Shown: positions 1 through 10,638 of the stretch, in pieces
Position numbering within the stretch: position 1 is the first letter of the stretch
Layout of the letters: each line of letters opens with the position of its first letter
Source: a bacterium
GTDB lineage: Bacteria; Patescibacteriota; Minisyncoccia; Phycocordibacterales; UBA918
NCBI GenBank assembly: GCA_002710785.1
Contig: PAMC01000008.1
Coordinates: 6,511 to 43,157 of the forward strand
DNA: 36,647 nt
Reading direction: 5' to 3'
Translations under genes and position numbers: made by a program
The notes under the pieces: generated by a model
Databases searched by the model: none
The model's input: the letters and a program-made list of their open reading frames with translations, nothing else
What the model was told of the DNA's origin: nothing

Positions 1-201
1 GTAGAGAGCCCCTAAGAGCGCAAGGAGGCCAGCGCCGCGGAACCACCACTTGTACTCACCGTAGAAGGTGTCGGCGAGACTCGAGGCAAAACTGACCGTT
101 GAGATACCTAAGAGCACCAAAATAAGCGGCGAGAGACAGCAGAGTGACGCGATCACGACTGGGATACTGCTAATTTTAAGCGCCTCAGTTAATTTACTCA
201 T
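1..201 (-). CDS. Partial small membrane protein (C-terminus beyond window edge)
   Basis: Open 67-codon frame on minus strand from ATG at 201 to the window edge: MSKLTEALKISSIPVVIASLCCLSPLILVLLGISTVSFASSLADTFYGEYKWWFRGAGLLALLGALY; hydrophobic with a CC motif, weakly reminiscent of mercury-transport-type small membrane proteins. Not in the ORF track because it runs off the edge. Confidence 0.55.
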   Translation of the reverse strand, partial: MSKLTEALKISSIPVVIASLCCLSPLILVLLGISTVSFASSLADTFYGEYKWWFRGAGLLALLGALY

Positions 202-310
202 ATATAAAACGTAGCATGTAATACTTCTTGGTACGGCACGGCAGCAGCTTCCTTTCACGAAATGGAAAATATGCTAGTATCGAATGAGAACATCACCAGC
301 GGAGGACACG

Positions 311-805
311 ATGTCGCGCCTCGAAGATTTCACTGAAATTCACCCGATTGACGTTGTGGAGACGCTGGCCACCCACCACGAATGGCAATTCGAGCGTCTT
401 GCTGATGACCAAATCGCGATGGTCATTGAAGGTCAGTGGCGATCCTATTCAGTAACCCTCGCCTGGTCGGACTATGACAAAGTGCTCCGTATGATTTGCA
501 CCTTTGACATGGAGCCGCCACAAGATGCACTTCCTGCGCTCTACGAGGTCCTGAATCTCGTAAACGAGAAGTGCTGGGCCGGCGCCTTCGGCTACTGGTC
601 AGAGCAAAAACTGATGGTCTACCGCTACGGCTTGATCTTGGCCGGCGAACAGCTTGCTAGCGAGGATCAAATTGCCCGTATGATCGATACAGCAGTTCTC
701 GCGAGTGAGCACTACTACCCAGCCTTTCAGCTGGCCGTATGGGAAGGATTTGGTCCGCAGGAGGCACTAGAAACAGTAATTGCCGAATCGTACGGCCACG
801 CCTGA
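311..805 (+). CDS. YbjN-domain family protein
   Basis: ORF 284..805; internal ATG at 311 is preceded by GGAGG (gcGGAGGacacgATG). Sequence resembles the YbjN/type III secretion chaperone-like fold family (FERLADDQIAMVIEGQWRSYSVTLAW...). Confidence 0.6.
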   Translation: MSRLEDFTEIHPIDVVETLATHHEWQFERLADDQIAMVIEGQWRSYSVTLAWSDYDKVLRMICTFDMEPPQDALPALYEVLNLVNEKCWAGAFGYWSEQKLMVYRYGLILAGEQLASEDQIARMIDTAVLASEHYYPAFQLAVWEGFGPQEALETVIAESYGHA

Positions 806-844
806 CGCAAATTCCCGACACAAGCTTACGTGCCGGGGATTTTT

Positions 845-881
845 TTTATAAAAAAGCCCAGCGCGAGATGCGCAGGGCTCG
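845..881 (-). terminator. Rho-independent terminator for the minus-strand ORF 893..1240
   Basis: Minus strand AGCCCTGCGC-atctc-GCGCTGGGCT followed by TTTTTTAT; 9 of 10 pairs. Confidence 0.7.
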
Positions 882-892
882 AACTCGTTTGG

Positions 893-1240
893 TCATTGGT
901 CGATGTAGAATACCAGCACCTCGCGATACATGATCTGGCGAATTACTGCACTGGTCGTGACTCCATTCATGTCCGTCAATTTCAGGACAGGAGAAACCGG
1001 CTGCCCCACAGTACCGTCCACGAGATCAAGCACACCACACCTCCCTGAACCAGGGAGCCTGACTGCAGCTTCAACGGCAACATCCATCCCGTAATGCTCC
1101 CACATGTGGACGATCGTAAACAGCCGGGTAAGGCTACGACATCCAAAGTATGGTTCAGTCGAGTAGCTTAGCTGTACCTCCTGGCTGTGAGCGCGGCTGG
1201 TGCAGAGCAGGGCCGTTAAGATAGTGAGAATATACAGCAT
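893..1240 (-). CDS. Hypothetical small secreted protein
   Basis: 115-aa ORF with signal-peptide-like N-terminus (MLYILTILTALLCTSRAHSQ); GGAGGG Shine-Dalgarno upstream of its ATG; terminator directly downstream. Confidence 0.5.
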   Translation of the reverse strand: MLYILTILTALLCTSRAHSQEVQLSYSTEPYFGCRSLTRLFTIVHMWEHYGMDVAVEAAVRLPGSGRCGVLDLVDGTVGQPVSPVLKLTDMNGVTTSAVIRQIMYREVLVFYIDQ

Positions 1241-1433
1241 TGAGATTCCCTCCGTTCTTACTCAAAACTGTCATGTGCAGTATCCGTGAAGCAATTGAAG
1301 TTTTGTAGTATTCAGTGTATAGTTGCGGCGTCTTTTGGCCTGGTGGCCATTTTCTATTCTTACGCAGCACCCAGCTTTTGTTGTGGAGGTAGAGGACACA
1401 ATTACCTACTAATTACTCTTATTATAGATAGCT

Positions 1434-3602
<2,169 letters not shown>

Positions 3603-3608
3603 GTTTGC

Positions 3609-3650
3609 CACGCAGCAAAAAACCGCCCCTGGCGGTTTTTTGCTGCGTGC
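3609..3650 (+). terminator. Rho-independent terminator after fusA
   Basis: CACGCAGCAAAAAACCGCCCCTGGCGGTTTTTTGCTGCGTG palindrome. Confidence 0.85.
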
Positions 3651-3692
3651 ATAACTGCAGTTGGCGCAGCCGGTGGCTGCTAAAATAGAGTC

Positions 3693-4640
3693 ATGATAGC
3701 GCGGTACGTCTCGTGGCCTATGTTCTTCGCAGCCCTCTGCTTGTGGCTGCTTAGTGCCTCGTTTGCGCACGCACAACTTTCGAGCCCCGTACCACTCTCG
3801 GGCTACGCCTGGAGCAGCACTATTGGCTGGGTGAGTTTCTCGGGTCCAGGCTACGGGGTTGATATTGAGACTAACGGCGACCTCGACGGCTACGCCTGGA
3901 GCAGCACGATCGGTTGGATTAAGTTTGGCGGTCTCTCGAGCTTCCCGAGTGGGGGAAGCGACGCTAACCTCGACATTAGCACCAATGAGGCTACCGGCTG
4001 GGCGCGAGCCTGCGCCGGCACCGAATTTGGCGACTGCTCAACCATGGCCGACCACCCGGGTGGCTGGGACGGCTGGATTTCGCTTAACTGCAGCAACACT
4101 GGCGGCTGTGGCACCAGTAGCTACGTAGTTGGTGCGGGCGGCGGTGTACTCACTGGCTACGCCTGGGGTAGTAGCGTTATCGGGTGGCTCGATGTCTCAA
4201 ACGTGACCTTCACCGCGCCGTGCTCACCTGGTTTCCAGTGTCTCGCCGACCTCTCAGGCTACGAGCAGACCGACCAGTGGTGCCAAGTGGTGAATACTAC
4301 CAACTGTAGCAGTCCGCTTATTTGTGACACGGGTAACCCAGGTAGCTGTGTGGCTAACACGCTAGCGGGCTCCATTAGTGTACGCCCGGCCGCGGCACGC
4401 TCGGGTGACACAACCGAAATCACCTGGAGCAGCACCGACGCAATTAGCTGTACCGTCGAGCAGCAAAACGCTGCCGGCAACGCGTCGCAGAGTTGGACCG
4501 GTCTCTCAGGTACGGAGACTTCCGACCCGGTTAACCAGTTCACCATCTTTAGCCTCATGTGTACTAACGCCGGCGGCATTCCGGAGTACGAGGTCGCTTC
4601 GACCAGTATGGACATTATTCCATTAAATATTGAAACCTAG
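3693..4640 (+). CDS. Secreted protein with repeated GYAWSSTIGW motifs
   Basis: Signal peptide (MIARYVSWPMFFAALCLWLLSASFAHA); GYAWSSTIGWVSF, GYAWSSTIGWIKF, GYAWGSSVIGWLDV; C-terminal Ig-like segment (ISVRPAAARSGDTTEITWSSTDAISCTV). Confidence 0.7.
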   Translation: MIARYVSWPMFFAALCLWLLSASFAHAQLSSPVPLSGYAWSSTIGWVSFSGPGYGVDIETNGDLDGYAWSSTIGWIKFGGLSSFPSGGSDANLDISTNEATGWARACAGTEFGDCSTMADHPGGWDGWISLNCSNTGGCGTSSYVVGAGGGVLTGYAWGSSVIGWLDVSNVTFTAPCSPGFQCLADLSGYEQTDQWCQVVNTTNCSSPLICDTGNPGSCVANTLAGSISVRPAAARSGDTTEITWSSTDAISCTVEQQNAAGNASQSWTGLSGTETSDPVNQFTIFSLMCTNAGGIPEYEVASTSMDIIPLNIET

Positions 4641-4647
4641 TTCTTGT

Positions 4648-4989
4648 ATGGATACTGAGCAGCCACAATTTTCCAACGAAGTCACACCTGCCGCACCCAC
4701 TAACGGATCGGTGATTGCGCTGCTCGCTGTGCTGGCAGTGCTCCTGGTAGCGGTGGTCGGTTTGGGGGCGTACATTTGGTACGGCATGAGCAACACACCA
4801 GCCGATGAGGTGGTGGTTGAGGAAATTGCTGCTCCAGAGCCAGATCCGGCTGAAGGCGGCTATACCACCGAAGAGAAGGCAGCCATTTTAAGCTCGCTAC
4901 GTAAAAACCCAGCCGGGCTCTCAACCGAAGAAAAACGGGCGAAGCTGCAAGCGCTCAGCGGCGCTTCGAACAATGTTGACGCTAATTAA
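4648..4989 (+). CDS. Small single-pass membrane protein
   Basis: ATG at 4648 in gtATG context; one TM helix (VIALLAVLAVLLVAVVGLGAYIW) and charged C-terminal tail. Confidence 0.55.
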   Translation: MDTEQPQFSNEVTPAAPTNGSVIALLAVLAVLLVAVVGLGAYIWYGMSNTPADEVVVEEIAAPEPDPAEGGYTTEEKAAILSSLRKNPAGLSTEEKRAKLQALSGASNNVDAN

Positions 4990-5007
4990 TAGTATAATTG
5001 TTAACGT

Positions 5008-5616
5008 ATGAACACTTTTACCCAGTCTCTCAAAACCATTATACCCCTCACCATTGTGTGCAGCCTGCTCGTGGGCTACCAGTATCTTGGTGCGACATGG
5101 ACTGAGCCCGGCAGCAACCCGCCCAACGACAACGCCGAAGCTCCTATTAACACTGGTGCCACTGACCAAGTTAAAAACGCCGGCCTCTCGGTTGATGCAC
5201 TAGCGGTGTTTGGCGATACGCTGGTAACCGGCACCACCACGTCCGACCGCGTGAATGCCGCCGCCTACTGTGACGAGAATGGACAAAACTGTAATGCCGC
5301 TGGGGGAGACAGTATTGGGGTAGGGCAAACCTGGCAAGAATTCACGATCGGCCTTGGCGGCCAGCGTAAGGCTGGTACAGTATATACAAATGATACAGGT
5401 AAGCCCATTATGCTTTCAGTAGTTGTAGGCAGTAATGGAGTTATCGATATTCGCACAAGTAGTACTTCATCCTGGGTGCGTGTAGCTGGTAGATATGATT
5501 ACACCAATAATTTAAGATTCACATTAAATACTGTTGTGCCCAACAATCACCAGTATCGAGTCGACACAGGAAGTTGGCAACCTTTAATAATAGATGAATG
5601 GGCGGAACTCCGCTAA
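5008..5616 (+). CDS. Secreted modular protein, paralog 1 (conserved N-domain, C-terminal domain resembling phage tail modules)
   Basis: N-terminal 70 aa closely match ORF 7619..8287; C-terminus GQTWQEFTIGLGGQRKAGTVYTNDTGKPIMLSVVV resembles QTWQxxT...GxxYTNxTGKPI modules of tail-fibre-type proteins. Confidence 0.65.
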   Translation: MNTFTQSLKTIIPLTIVCSLLVGYQYLGATWTEPGSNPPNDNAEAPINTGATDQVKNAGLSVDALAVFGDTLVTGTTTSDRVNAAAYCDENGQNCNAAGGDSIGVGQTWQEFTIGLGGQRKAGTVYTNDTGKPIMLSVVVGSNGVIDIRTSSTSSWVRVAGRYDYTNNLRFTLNTVVPNNHQYRVDTGSWQPLIIDEWAELR

Positions 5617-5623
5617 TTATTGC

Positions 5624-5651
5624 TTGCAAAAGCAGCGGGTTTTGCTACTAT
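5624..5651 (+). promoter_or_regulatory. Sigma70-type promoter for tuf-rpsJ
   Basis: TTGCAA-16 nt-TACTAT, about 170 nt upstream of the tuf ATG. Confidence 0.6.
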
Positions 5652-5823
5652 AGCCGGCACTGCATACGGCCTGGCCGTGTCAGAGCGTGAAAATATACTG
5701 CTCTTTCACACCTACGCGTACTAAGTGGTAGCGTAACTGTTCTCGTGACGGTACCCCTCAGTGCACGTACAGGCTTTTAGTAGCTGTGTGCGGTAATTAT
5801 TTATCTAATAATCATTTGCGATT

Positions 5824-7014
5824 ATGGCAGATTTTGATCGTTCAAAGCCGCACGTAAACGTAGGTACCATTGGTCACGTTGACCACGGTAAGACTACGCT
5901 TACCGCAGCTATCCTCAACGTACTCGCAGCCAAGGGTGATGGCTACAGCGCCAACCTTAAGGCAGTCGAGGACATCGACAAGGCGCCCGAAGAGAAGGCG
6001 CGCGGTATTACTATTTCTCTCTCTCACTCAGAGTACGAGACTCCTAACCGTCACTACGCGCACATCGACGCGCCTGGTCACGCCGACTACATCAAGAACA
6101 TGATTACCGGTGCTGCCCAGATGGACGGCGCAGTCCTCGTAGTAGCTGCTACCGACGGTGCGATGCCACAAACTCGTGAGCACGTACTCCTCGCGAAGCA
6201 GGTGGGTGTACCAAAGATTATCGTCTTCCTCAACAAGTGCGACATGGTCGACGACGAGGAGATGCTCATGCTCGTTGAAGAAGAGCTTCGTGAACTTCTT
6301 AGCTCACAAGGCTTCGACGGCGAGAATGCTCCAATTATTAAAGGTTCTGGTCTTAAGGCCCTTGAGGACCCATCATCTGAGTGGGGCGAGAAGGTTATCG
6401 AGCTCGCTGACGCGATGGACGAGTACTTCCCACTCCCAGAGCGCGAACTCGACAAGCCATTCCTTATGCCAGTTGAGGACATTTTCTCAATTGAAGGCCG
6501 CGGTACCGTGGTAACTGGTCGTGTAGAACGCGGTCAGGTAAAGGTTGGTGAAGAAATTGAGATCGTTGGTATCAAGGATACCACCGTTACCACCGTGACT
6601 GGTGTTGAGATGTTCAACAAGCAGCTCGATGCTGCACAGGCTGGTGACAACGCCGGTATCCTCCTTCGCGGTACGAAGAAAGAAGACGTACACCGCGGTC
6701 AGGTACTCGCTGCTAAGGGTTCTGTAACCCCACACACCGAGTTTGAGGCTGAGGTATACGTACTCTCAAAGGACGAGGGTGGTCGTCACACACCATTCTT
6801 CTCTGGTTACAAGCCGCAGTTCTACATCCGCACCACCGATGTTACCGGTGAGGTAACCCTCGCTGATGGTGTTGAGATGGTGATGCCAGGTGACACCGCT
6901 ACCTTTAAGGTGAAGCTCGTAGCGCCAGTAGCGCTTGAGGATCAGACCAACTTCGCGATCCGCGAGGGCGGTAAGACCGTAGGTGCTGGTGTGGTAACCA
7001 AGATTGTTGCTTAG
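5824..7014 (+). CDS. tuf: Translation elongation factor Tu
   Basis: 396 aa; [22 protein letters not shown]; complete EF-Tu. Confidence 0.98.
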   Translation: MADFDRSKPHVNVGTIGHVDHGKTTLTAAILNVLAAKGDGYSANLKAVEDIDKAPEEKARGITISLSHSEYETPNRHYAHIDAPGHADYIKNMITGAAQMDGAVLVVAATDGAMPQTREHVLLAKQVGVPKIIVFLNKCDMVDDEEMLMLVEEELRELLSSQGFDGENAPIIKGSGLKALEDPSSEWGEKVIELADAMDEYFPLPERELDKPFLMPVEDIFSIEGRGTVVTGRVERGQVKVGEEIEIVGIKDTTVTTVTGVEMFNKQLDAAQAGDNAGILLRGTKKEDVHRGQVLAAKGSVTPHTEFEAEVYVLSKDEGGRHTPFFSGYKPQFYIRTTDVTGEVTLADGVEMVMPGDTATFKVKLVAPVALEDQTNFAIREGGKTVGAGVVTKIVA

Positions 7015-7033
7015 GCAACTAACGACACCCAGT

Positions 7034-7372
7034 ATGGCTACAGCAAGTAAATCAAAGACCGGCGAGATTCAGAAGCTTCGTATTCGTGTACGCGCCTACG
7101 AGCACAAGATTCTCGACGCGTCGGTTAAGCAGATTATCGACACCGCCAACCGGTTCGATGCTGAGGTAGTTGGTCCGATTCCGCTACCAACCGAGATCAA
7201 GAAGTACACGGTTAACCGCTCTACGTTCGTCCACAAGGATGCGCGAGAACAGTTTGAGATGCGCATGCACAAGCGTGTGATCGACATCTTAAACCCGAGC
7301 GGTAAGGTGGTAGAGGCGCTTACGAACCTCTCACTGCCGTCTGGTGTAAACATTGACGTCAAGATGATGTAA
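7034..7372 (+). CDS. rpsJ: 30S ribosomal protein S10
   Basis: ORF 7004..7372; internal ATG at 7034 (cagtATGGCT); KLRIRVRAYEHKILDASVKQI...GPIPLPTEIKKYTV. Confidence 0.95.
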   Translation: MATASKSKTGEIQKLRIRVRAYEHKILDASVKQIIDTANRFDAEVVGPIPLPTEIKKYTVNRSTFVHKDAREQFEMRMHKRVIDILNPSGKVVEALTNLSLPSGVNIDVKMM

Positions 7373-7380
7373 TTCTTGTC

Positions 7381-7488
7381 GTAAAAATCGTAGATTGCTT
7401 CGTTGGACATCGATACATATAAACTCACTGGACTTTTGTCCCACTCGTTTATATGTTCTTGTCCGCCTCGCACCCCCTCGATTTTTAC
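7381..7488 (+). repeat. Structured intergenic element, copy A
   Basis: Outer stem GTAAAAATCG/CGATTTTTAC (7381-7390/7479-7488); inner stem ACATATAAAC/GTTTATATGT (7415-7424/7447-7456); TCACT-GGAC-TTTT-GTCC-CACTC core. Confidence 0.8.
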
Positions 7489-7545
7489 TGACAATAATTT
7501 AGCTTCTCATATGGAGCTAGATGAGAAAAAGCAGTAGCCAAAATA

Positions 7546-7578
7546 CACAAAAACCACCACCCAGGTGGTTTTTGTATA
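7546..7578 (+). terminator. Rho-independent terminator
   Basis: ACAAAAACCACCacccaGGTGGTTTTTGT. Confidence 0.75.
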
Positions 7579-7618
7579 TAAGTAATACACCACTGCGATC
7601 ATTTTGTATAATAGTGCT

Positions 7619-8287
7619 ATGAAATCCTACCCCCTTACTATCATCCCCCTCGCTATCGCCTGTAGTCTTCTACTTGGCTACCAATACCTTGGTGCTACTT
7701 GGAGTGAACCAACTGGCTCGCCACCAGCTAATAATGTTGACGCACCCATTAACGTAGGAAGTACTGATCAAGTAAAAAACGGTGGGTTAAGCGTTGATGC
7801 TCTCGCCGTCTTTGGTGATGTGGCGATTACTAGTGGAGGCACTTTAATTGTTTCCAATATATGTAATGCAGATCAGTCTACTTGTGGGACTGTTGAAGAA
7901 TTTCTCGCCACCTCAACGAGTGGTGGTGGCTCAACACCGGGCAATCTGTTCGCTAATCAACACACTGAAACGCAGTGCACCTCTCTTGGTGGTGAAGTTG
8001 TAGCGGTAGGTGGAGAGACCATATGTCGGTTTCCTCAAAACAGTTGTCCATCTGGCTGGACTAATTTTAGTGATTGGAGCACTACTGAAAACCGCAGTTG
8101 TACTGGAACAGGGTATTGGGGATGTTCTGTTGGAACCGTCAATACCGGATCTCATCCGTGGTCAAATATTGCTCCTGAGAGCGTGACGTATCGTACGAAT
8201 GGTATAAAAGTTGATGGTGAGAATCAATGTCAGAGTTACACTACACTTACCTGTAGTGCGACAGTGACCCAAATTGGTTGTTACTAG
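7619..8287 (+). CDS. Secreted modular protein, paralog 2 (Cys-rich C-terminus)
   Basis: TATAAT 6 nt before ATG at 7619; N-domain IIPLAIACSLLLGYQYLGATWSEPTGSPPANNVDAPINVGSTDQVKNGGLSVDALAVFGD nearly identical to ORF 5008; unrelated Cys-rich C-terminus. Confidence 0.65.
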   Translation: MKSYPLTIIPLAIACSLLLGYQYLGATWSEPTGSPPANNVDAPINVGSTDQVKNGGLSVDALAVFGDVAITSGGTLIVSNICNADQSTCGTVEEFLATSTSGGGSTPGNLFANQHTETQCTSLGGEVVAVGGETICRFPQNSCPSGWTNFSDWSTTENRSCTGTGYWGCSVGTVNTGSHPWSNIAPESVTYRTNGIKVDGENQCQSYTTLTCSATVTQIGCY

Positions 8288-8288
8288 C

Positions 8289-8316
8289 TTGCAAATTTAG
8301 CTAATACACGTATACT
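8289..8316 (+). promoter_or_regulatory. Sigma70-type promoter upstream of the GIY-YIG/rplC operon
   Basis: TTGCAA-16 nt-TATACT; same geometry as the tuf promoter. Confidence 0.6.
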
Positions 8317-8385
8317 GCCCGCAGCTTTTTAAAGACCTACGTTCGATGATTGCAGCGCGGCTGCATGAGAACCACTGGGCAGAAA

Positions 8386-8438
8386 TCGCGCCGTTTTGCG
8401 TGCGAGCATCTGCTCGCCTCAAAACGGCGCGATTTGTC
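8386..8438 (+). other. Long perfect hairpin in the leader of the rplC operon
   Basis: AAATCGCGCCGTTTTG/CAAAACGGCGCGATTT (16 bp perfect) enclosing CGAGCA-TC-TGCTCG. Confidence 0.75.
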
Positions 8439-8502
8439 GTTGGTCTAGAGAGCATTTATTAGTTCTTCTTCCATAATGAATCACGTTAATGATGAAGTAG
8501 TT

Positions 8503-8760
8503 ATGTATTACGTCTACGTTCTCCAGAGTGAGAAGAATGGACAATTATACATTGGCTCAACGAAAGACTTACGGAAACGTTTTAGTCAGCATAATCTTGG
8601 GCAGTCTACTTGGACTAAACGCAGTATTCCTTGGAAGTTGATTTATTATGAAGCGTGTTTAGTTGAAGCTGATGCTCGGGCTAGAGAGAAGTATTTCAAA
8701 TCTGGGCCAGGTAGACAGTCTTTAACAAAACGACTAAAACGTTTCCTATCATTAACGTGA
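8503..8760 (+). CDS. GIY-YIG superfamily endonuclease (single domain)
   Basis: MYYVYVLQSEKNGQLYIGSTKDLRKRFSQHN... EKYFKSGPGRQ; GIY-YIG core as YVYVLQS...YIGST. Start could also be 8476. Confidence 0.85.
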   Translation: MYYVYVLQSEKNGQLYIGSTKDLRKRFSQHNLGQSTWTKRSIPWKLIYYEACLVEADARAREKYFKSGPGRQSLTKRLKRFLSLT

Positions 8761-9383
8761 TGAAATTTATTCTCGGAACCAAAGACGGCATGACCCAAGT
8801 CTACGACGAGTCTGGTGTTGCCCATCCTGCCACCGTACTACGGGTTGGTGAGAACGTGGTGACCCAAGTTAAGACTCCCGACAGCGACGGGTACGCAGCT
8901 GTACAGGTAGCTACCGGCGCCAAGAATGCTGAGCGCACCAACAAAGCGGCCAAAGGTCACTTTGGTGAGACTGGCTTCCAGCACGTGCGCGAGTTTCGCA
9001 CCCGTTTCAACTTCGATGACTCAGTCGAGTCATTTGAGAAGGGGGCAACACTAGCGGCAGACGTGTTTGCTGTTGGCGACACTGTAGCAGTGTCTGCTGT
9101 CTCAAAAGGTAAGGGCTTCCAAGGTGTAGTAAAGCGCTACAACTTTAAGGGTGGTCCAGCCTCACACGGTCAGAAGCACTCACACCGCGAACCTGGTTCT
9201 ATCGGTGCCACCGGTCCAGCTCGTGTCTTTAAAGGTACACGTATGGCTGGCCGCATGGGTAGCGACCGCACCACCGTGAAGAACCTCGAGGTTCTGCAGG
9301 TGAATCCAGAGGAGAACCTACTCCTCATTAAGGGAGCAATCCCTGGTCGAAAAGGTACGTTAGTAGAAGTACGTGGACTCTAG
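8760..9383 (+). CDS. rplC: 50S ribosomal protein L3
   Basis: MKFILGTKDGMTQVYDESG...; start overlaps the GIY-YIG stop (TGATG). Confidence 0.95.
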   Translation: MKFILGTKDGMTQVYDESGVAHPATVLRVGENVVTQVKTPDSDGYAAVQVATGAKNAERTNKAAKGHFGETGFQHVREFRTRFNFDDSVESFEKGATLAADVFAVGDTVAVSAVSKGKGFQGVVKRYNFKGGPASHGQKHSHREPGSIGATGPARVFKGTRMAGRMGSDRTTVKNLEVLQVNPEENLLLIKGAIPGRKGTLVEVRGL

Positions 9384-9384
9384 T

Positions 9385-10047
9385 ATGGAAACAACAGTAT
9401 TCAATCAGGCCGGTAAAGCGGCTGGCAAAGTAACCCTCCCAGAGAACATCTTCGGGGTGGCGTGGAATCCTGATCTGGTCCACGAGGTAGTGGTCGCGAT
9501 GCAGAGCAATGCGCGCGCTGGTACCGCTAAGGTAAAAGACCGATCGGAAGTGTCTGGTGGTGGCAAGAAGCCATGGCGCCAGAAGGGAACCGGTCGCGCA
9601 CGCCACGGATCTCGCCGGAGCCCGATTTGGGTTGGCGGTGGTGTGACGCACGGTCCTACTAACGAGAAAGACTTCTCTAAGAAACTCAATAAGAAGGTTC
9701 GTCAAAAAGCGTTGGCGGTAACCCTCTCGCGCAAGCAGGCCGATGGGGAGCTCGTCTTTGTAGAGGCGCTCAACTTTGAGGCACCAAAAACTGCCGACGC
9801 GAAGTCAACCCTCGCCGACATCGCCAAGGGAGCCAAGATGGCAGACCTCGCGACCAAGCGTAACAACGCAGCACTCGTCGTTCTAAGCGAGCGCGACGAA
9901 GCCGTTGAAAAGAGTTTCCGCAACTTCGGCAACATCGAAGTGAAGCCAGTCAAGGACATCAACCCGGTTGATCTCCTGACCTACAAATTCGTGCTCTTTG
10001 TTGAGCCCGAGAAAGCAATCGAGTCACTGAGTACTCGCGTTGCCTAA
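9385..10047 (+). CDS. rplD: 50S ribosomal protein L4
   Basis: GGKKPWRQKGTGRARHGSRRSPIWVGGGVTHGPT signature; gtATG start at 9385. Confidence 0.95.
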   Translation: METTVFNQAGKAAGKVTLPENIFGVAWNPDLVHEVVVAMQSNARAGTAKVKDRSEVSGGGKKPWRQKGTGRARHGSRRSPIWVGGGVTHGPTNEKDFSKKLNKKVRQKALAVTLSRKQADGELVFVEALNFEAPKTADAKSTLADIAKGAKMADLATKRNNAALVVLSERDEAVEKSFRNFGNIEVKPVKDINPVDLLTYKFVLFVEPEKAIESLSTRVA

Positions 10048-10071
10048 CATTAGTCAACTAAGTAAAACGTT

Positions 10072-10446
10072 ATGGCACTTTTCAGTCGAAAGAAGACAGA
10101 CGAAAGTGAGGCGCCAGAGGTTGCTGCAAAAACAGCACCGGTGGCTACCGCCCAGCCAACCGACCGCAACCTCGCTTCGGTAATCGTAAAGCCACGCATT
10201 ACCGAGAAAGGAGTCGGCGCGAGCGAGCGCAATGTCTACACGTTTGTGGTCCGTAAGGACGCTAGCAAGCATGACATTGCCGATGCGGTAAAAGCCCTCT
10301 ACAACGTGACGCCGGTGAAGGTAAACACCGTTAACAAAGCTCCGCGATCGTTTATGTCGCGCAGTAAAGGACGAGTGGTACGAGAAAAAGGTCTAAAAAA
10401 GGCGTACGTGTACCTACGTCCTGGCGACACAATCACGCTCGTTTAA
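10072..10446 (+). CDS. rplW: 50S ribosomal protein L23
   Basis: VIVKPRITEKGV...YTFVVRKDASKHDIADAVKALYNVTPVKVNTVN. Confidence 0.95.
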   Translation: MALFSRKKTDESEAPEVAAKTAPVATAQPTDRNLASVIVKPRITEKGVGASERNVYTFVVRKDASKHDIADAVKALYNVTPVKVNTVNKAPRSFMSRSKGRVVREKGLKKAYVYLRPGDTITLV

Positions 10447-10557
10447 TTTTCTAGTAGCGAACTGCTGTGGCGTTACTCCAAATAAATACTCGCTGGACAC
10501 GTTTGTCCCACTCGTAATTATTTTGGCTAGACTCCGCGCATTTCATCCACTAGAAAA
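10447..10557 (+). repeat. Structured intergenic element, copy B
   Basis: Outer stem TTTTCTAGT/ACTAGAAAA (10447-10455/10549-10557); inner CCAAATAAATAC/GTAATTATTTTGG; core TCGCT-GGACacgtttGTCC-CACTC. Confidence 0.78.
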
Positions 10558-10638
10558 CGAAACGAATACCACTGAAATTATTAGTTAGGAAGATAAGCGG
10601 ACACAATGTGTCTTAGCACTAATTTCTAACCAGCAACC

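Noticed and set aside
7381-7488. Structured elements as integron attC sites (GTTGGAC/GTTAGAC in copies A, D and F match GTTRRRY)
   Set aside because: The partner arm is TTGTCC/TTGTCT rather than an RYYYAAC inverse core, copies B, C, E and H lack GTTRRRY, and no integrase is visible; the nested double internal-loop layout also differs from attC.
8386-8438. The rplC-leader palindrome as a family member
   Set aside because: Stem, loop and spacer motifs do not match the TTTGT/CTCG and TCNCT/CACTC pattern; treated as a separate structure.
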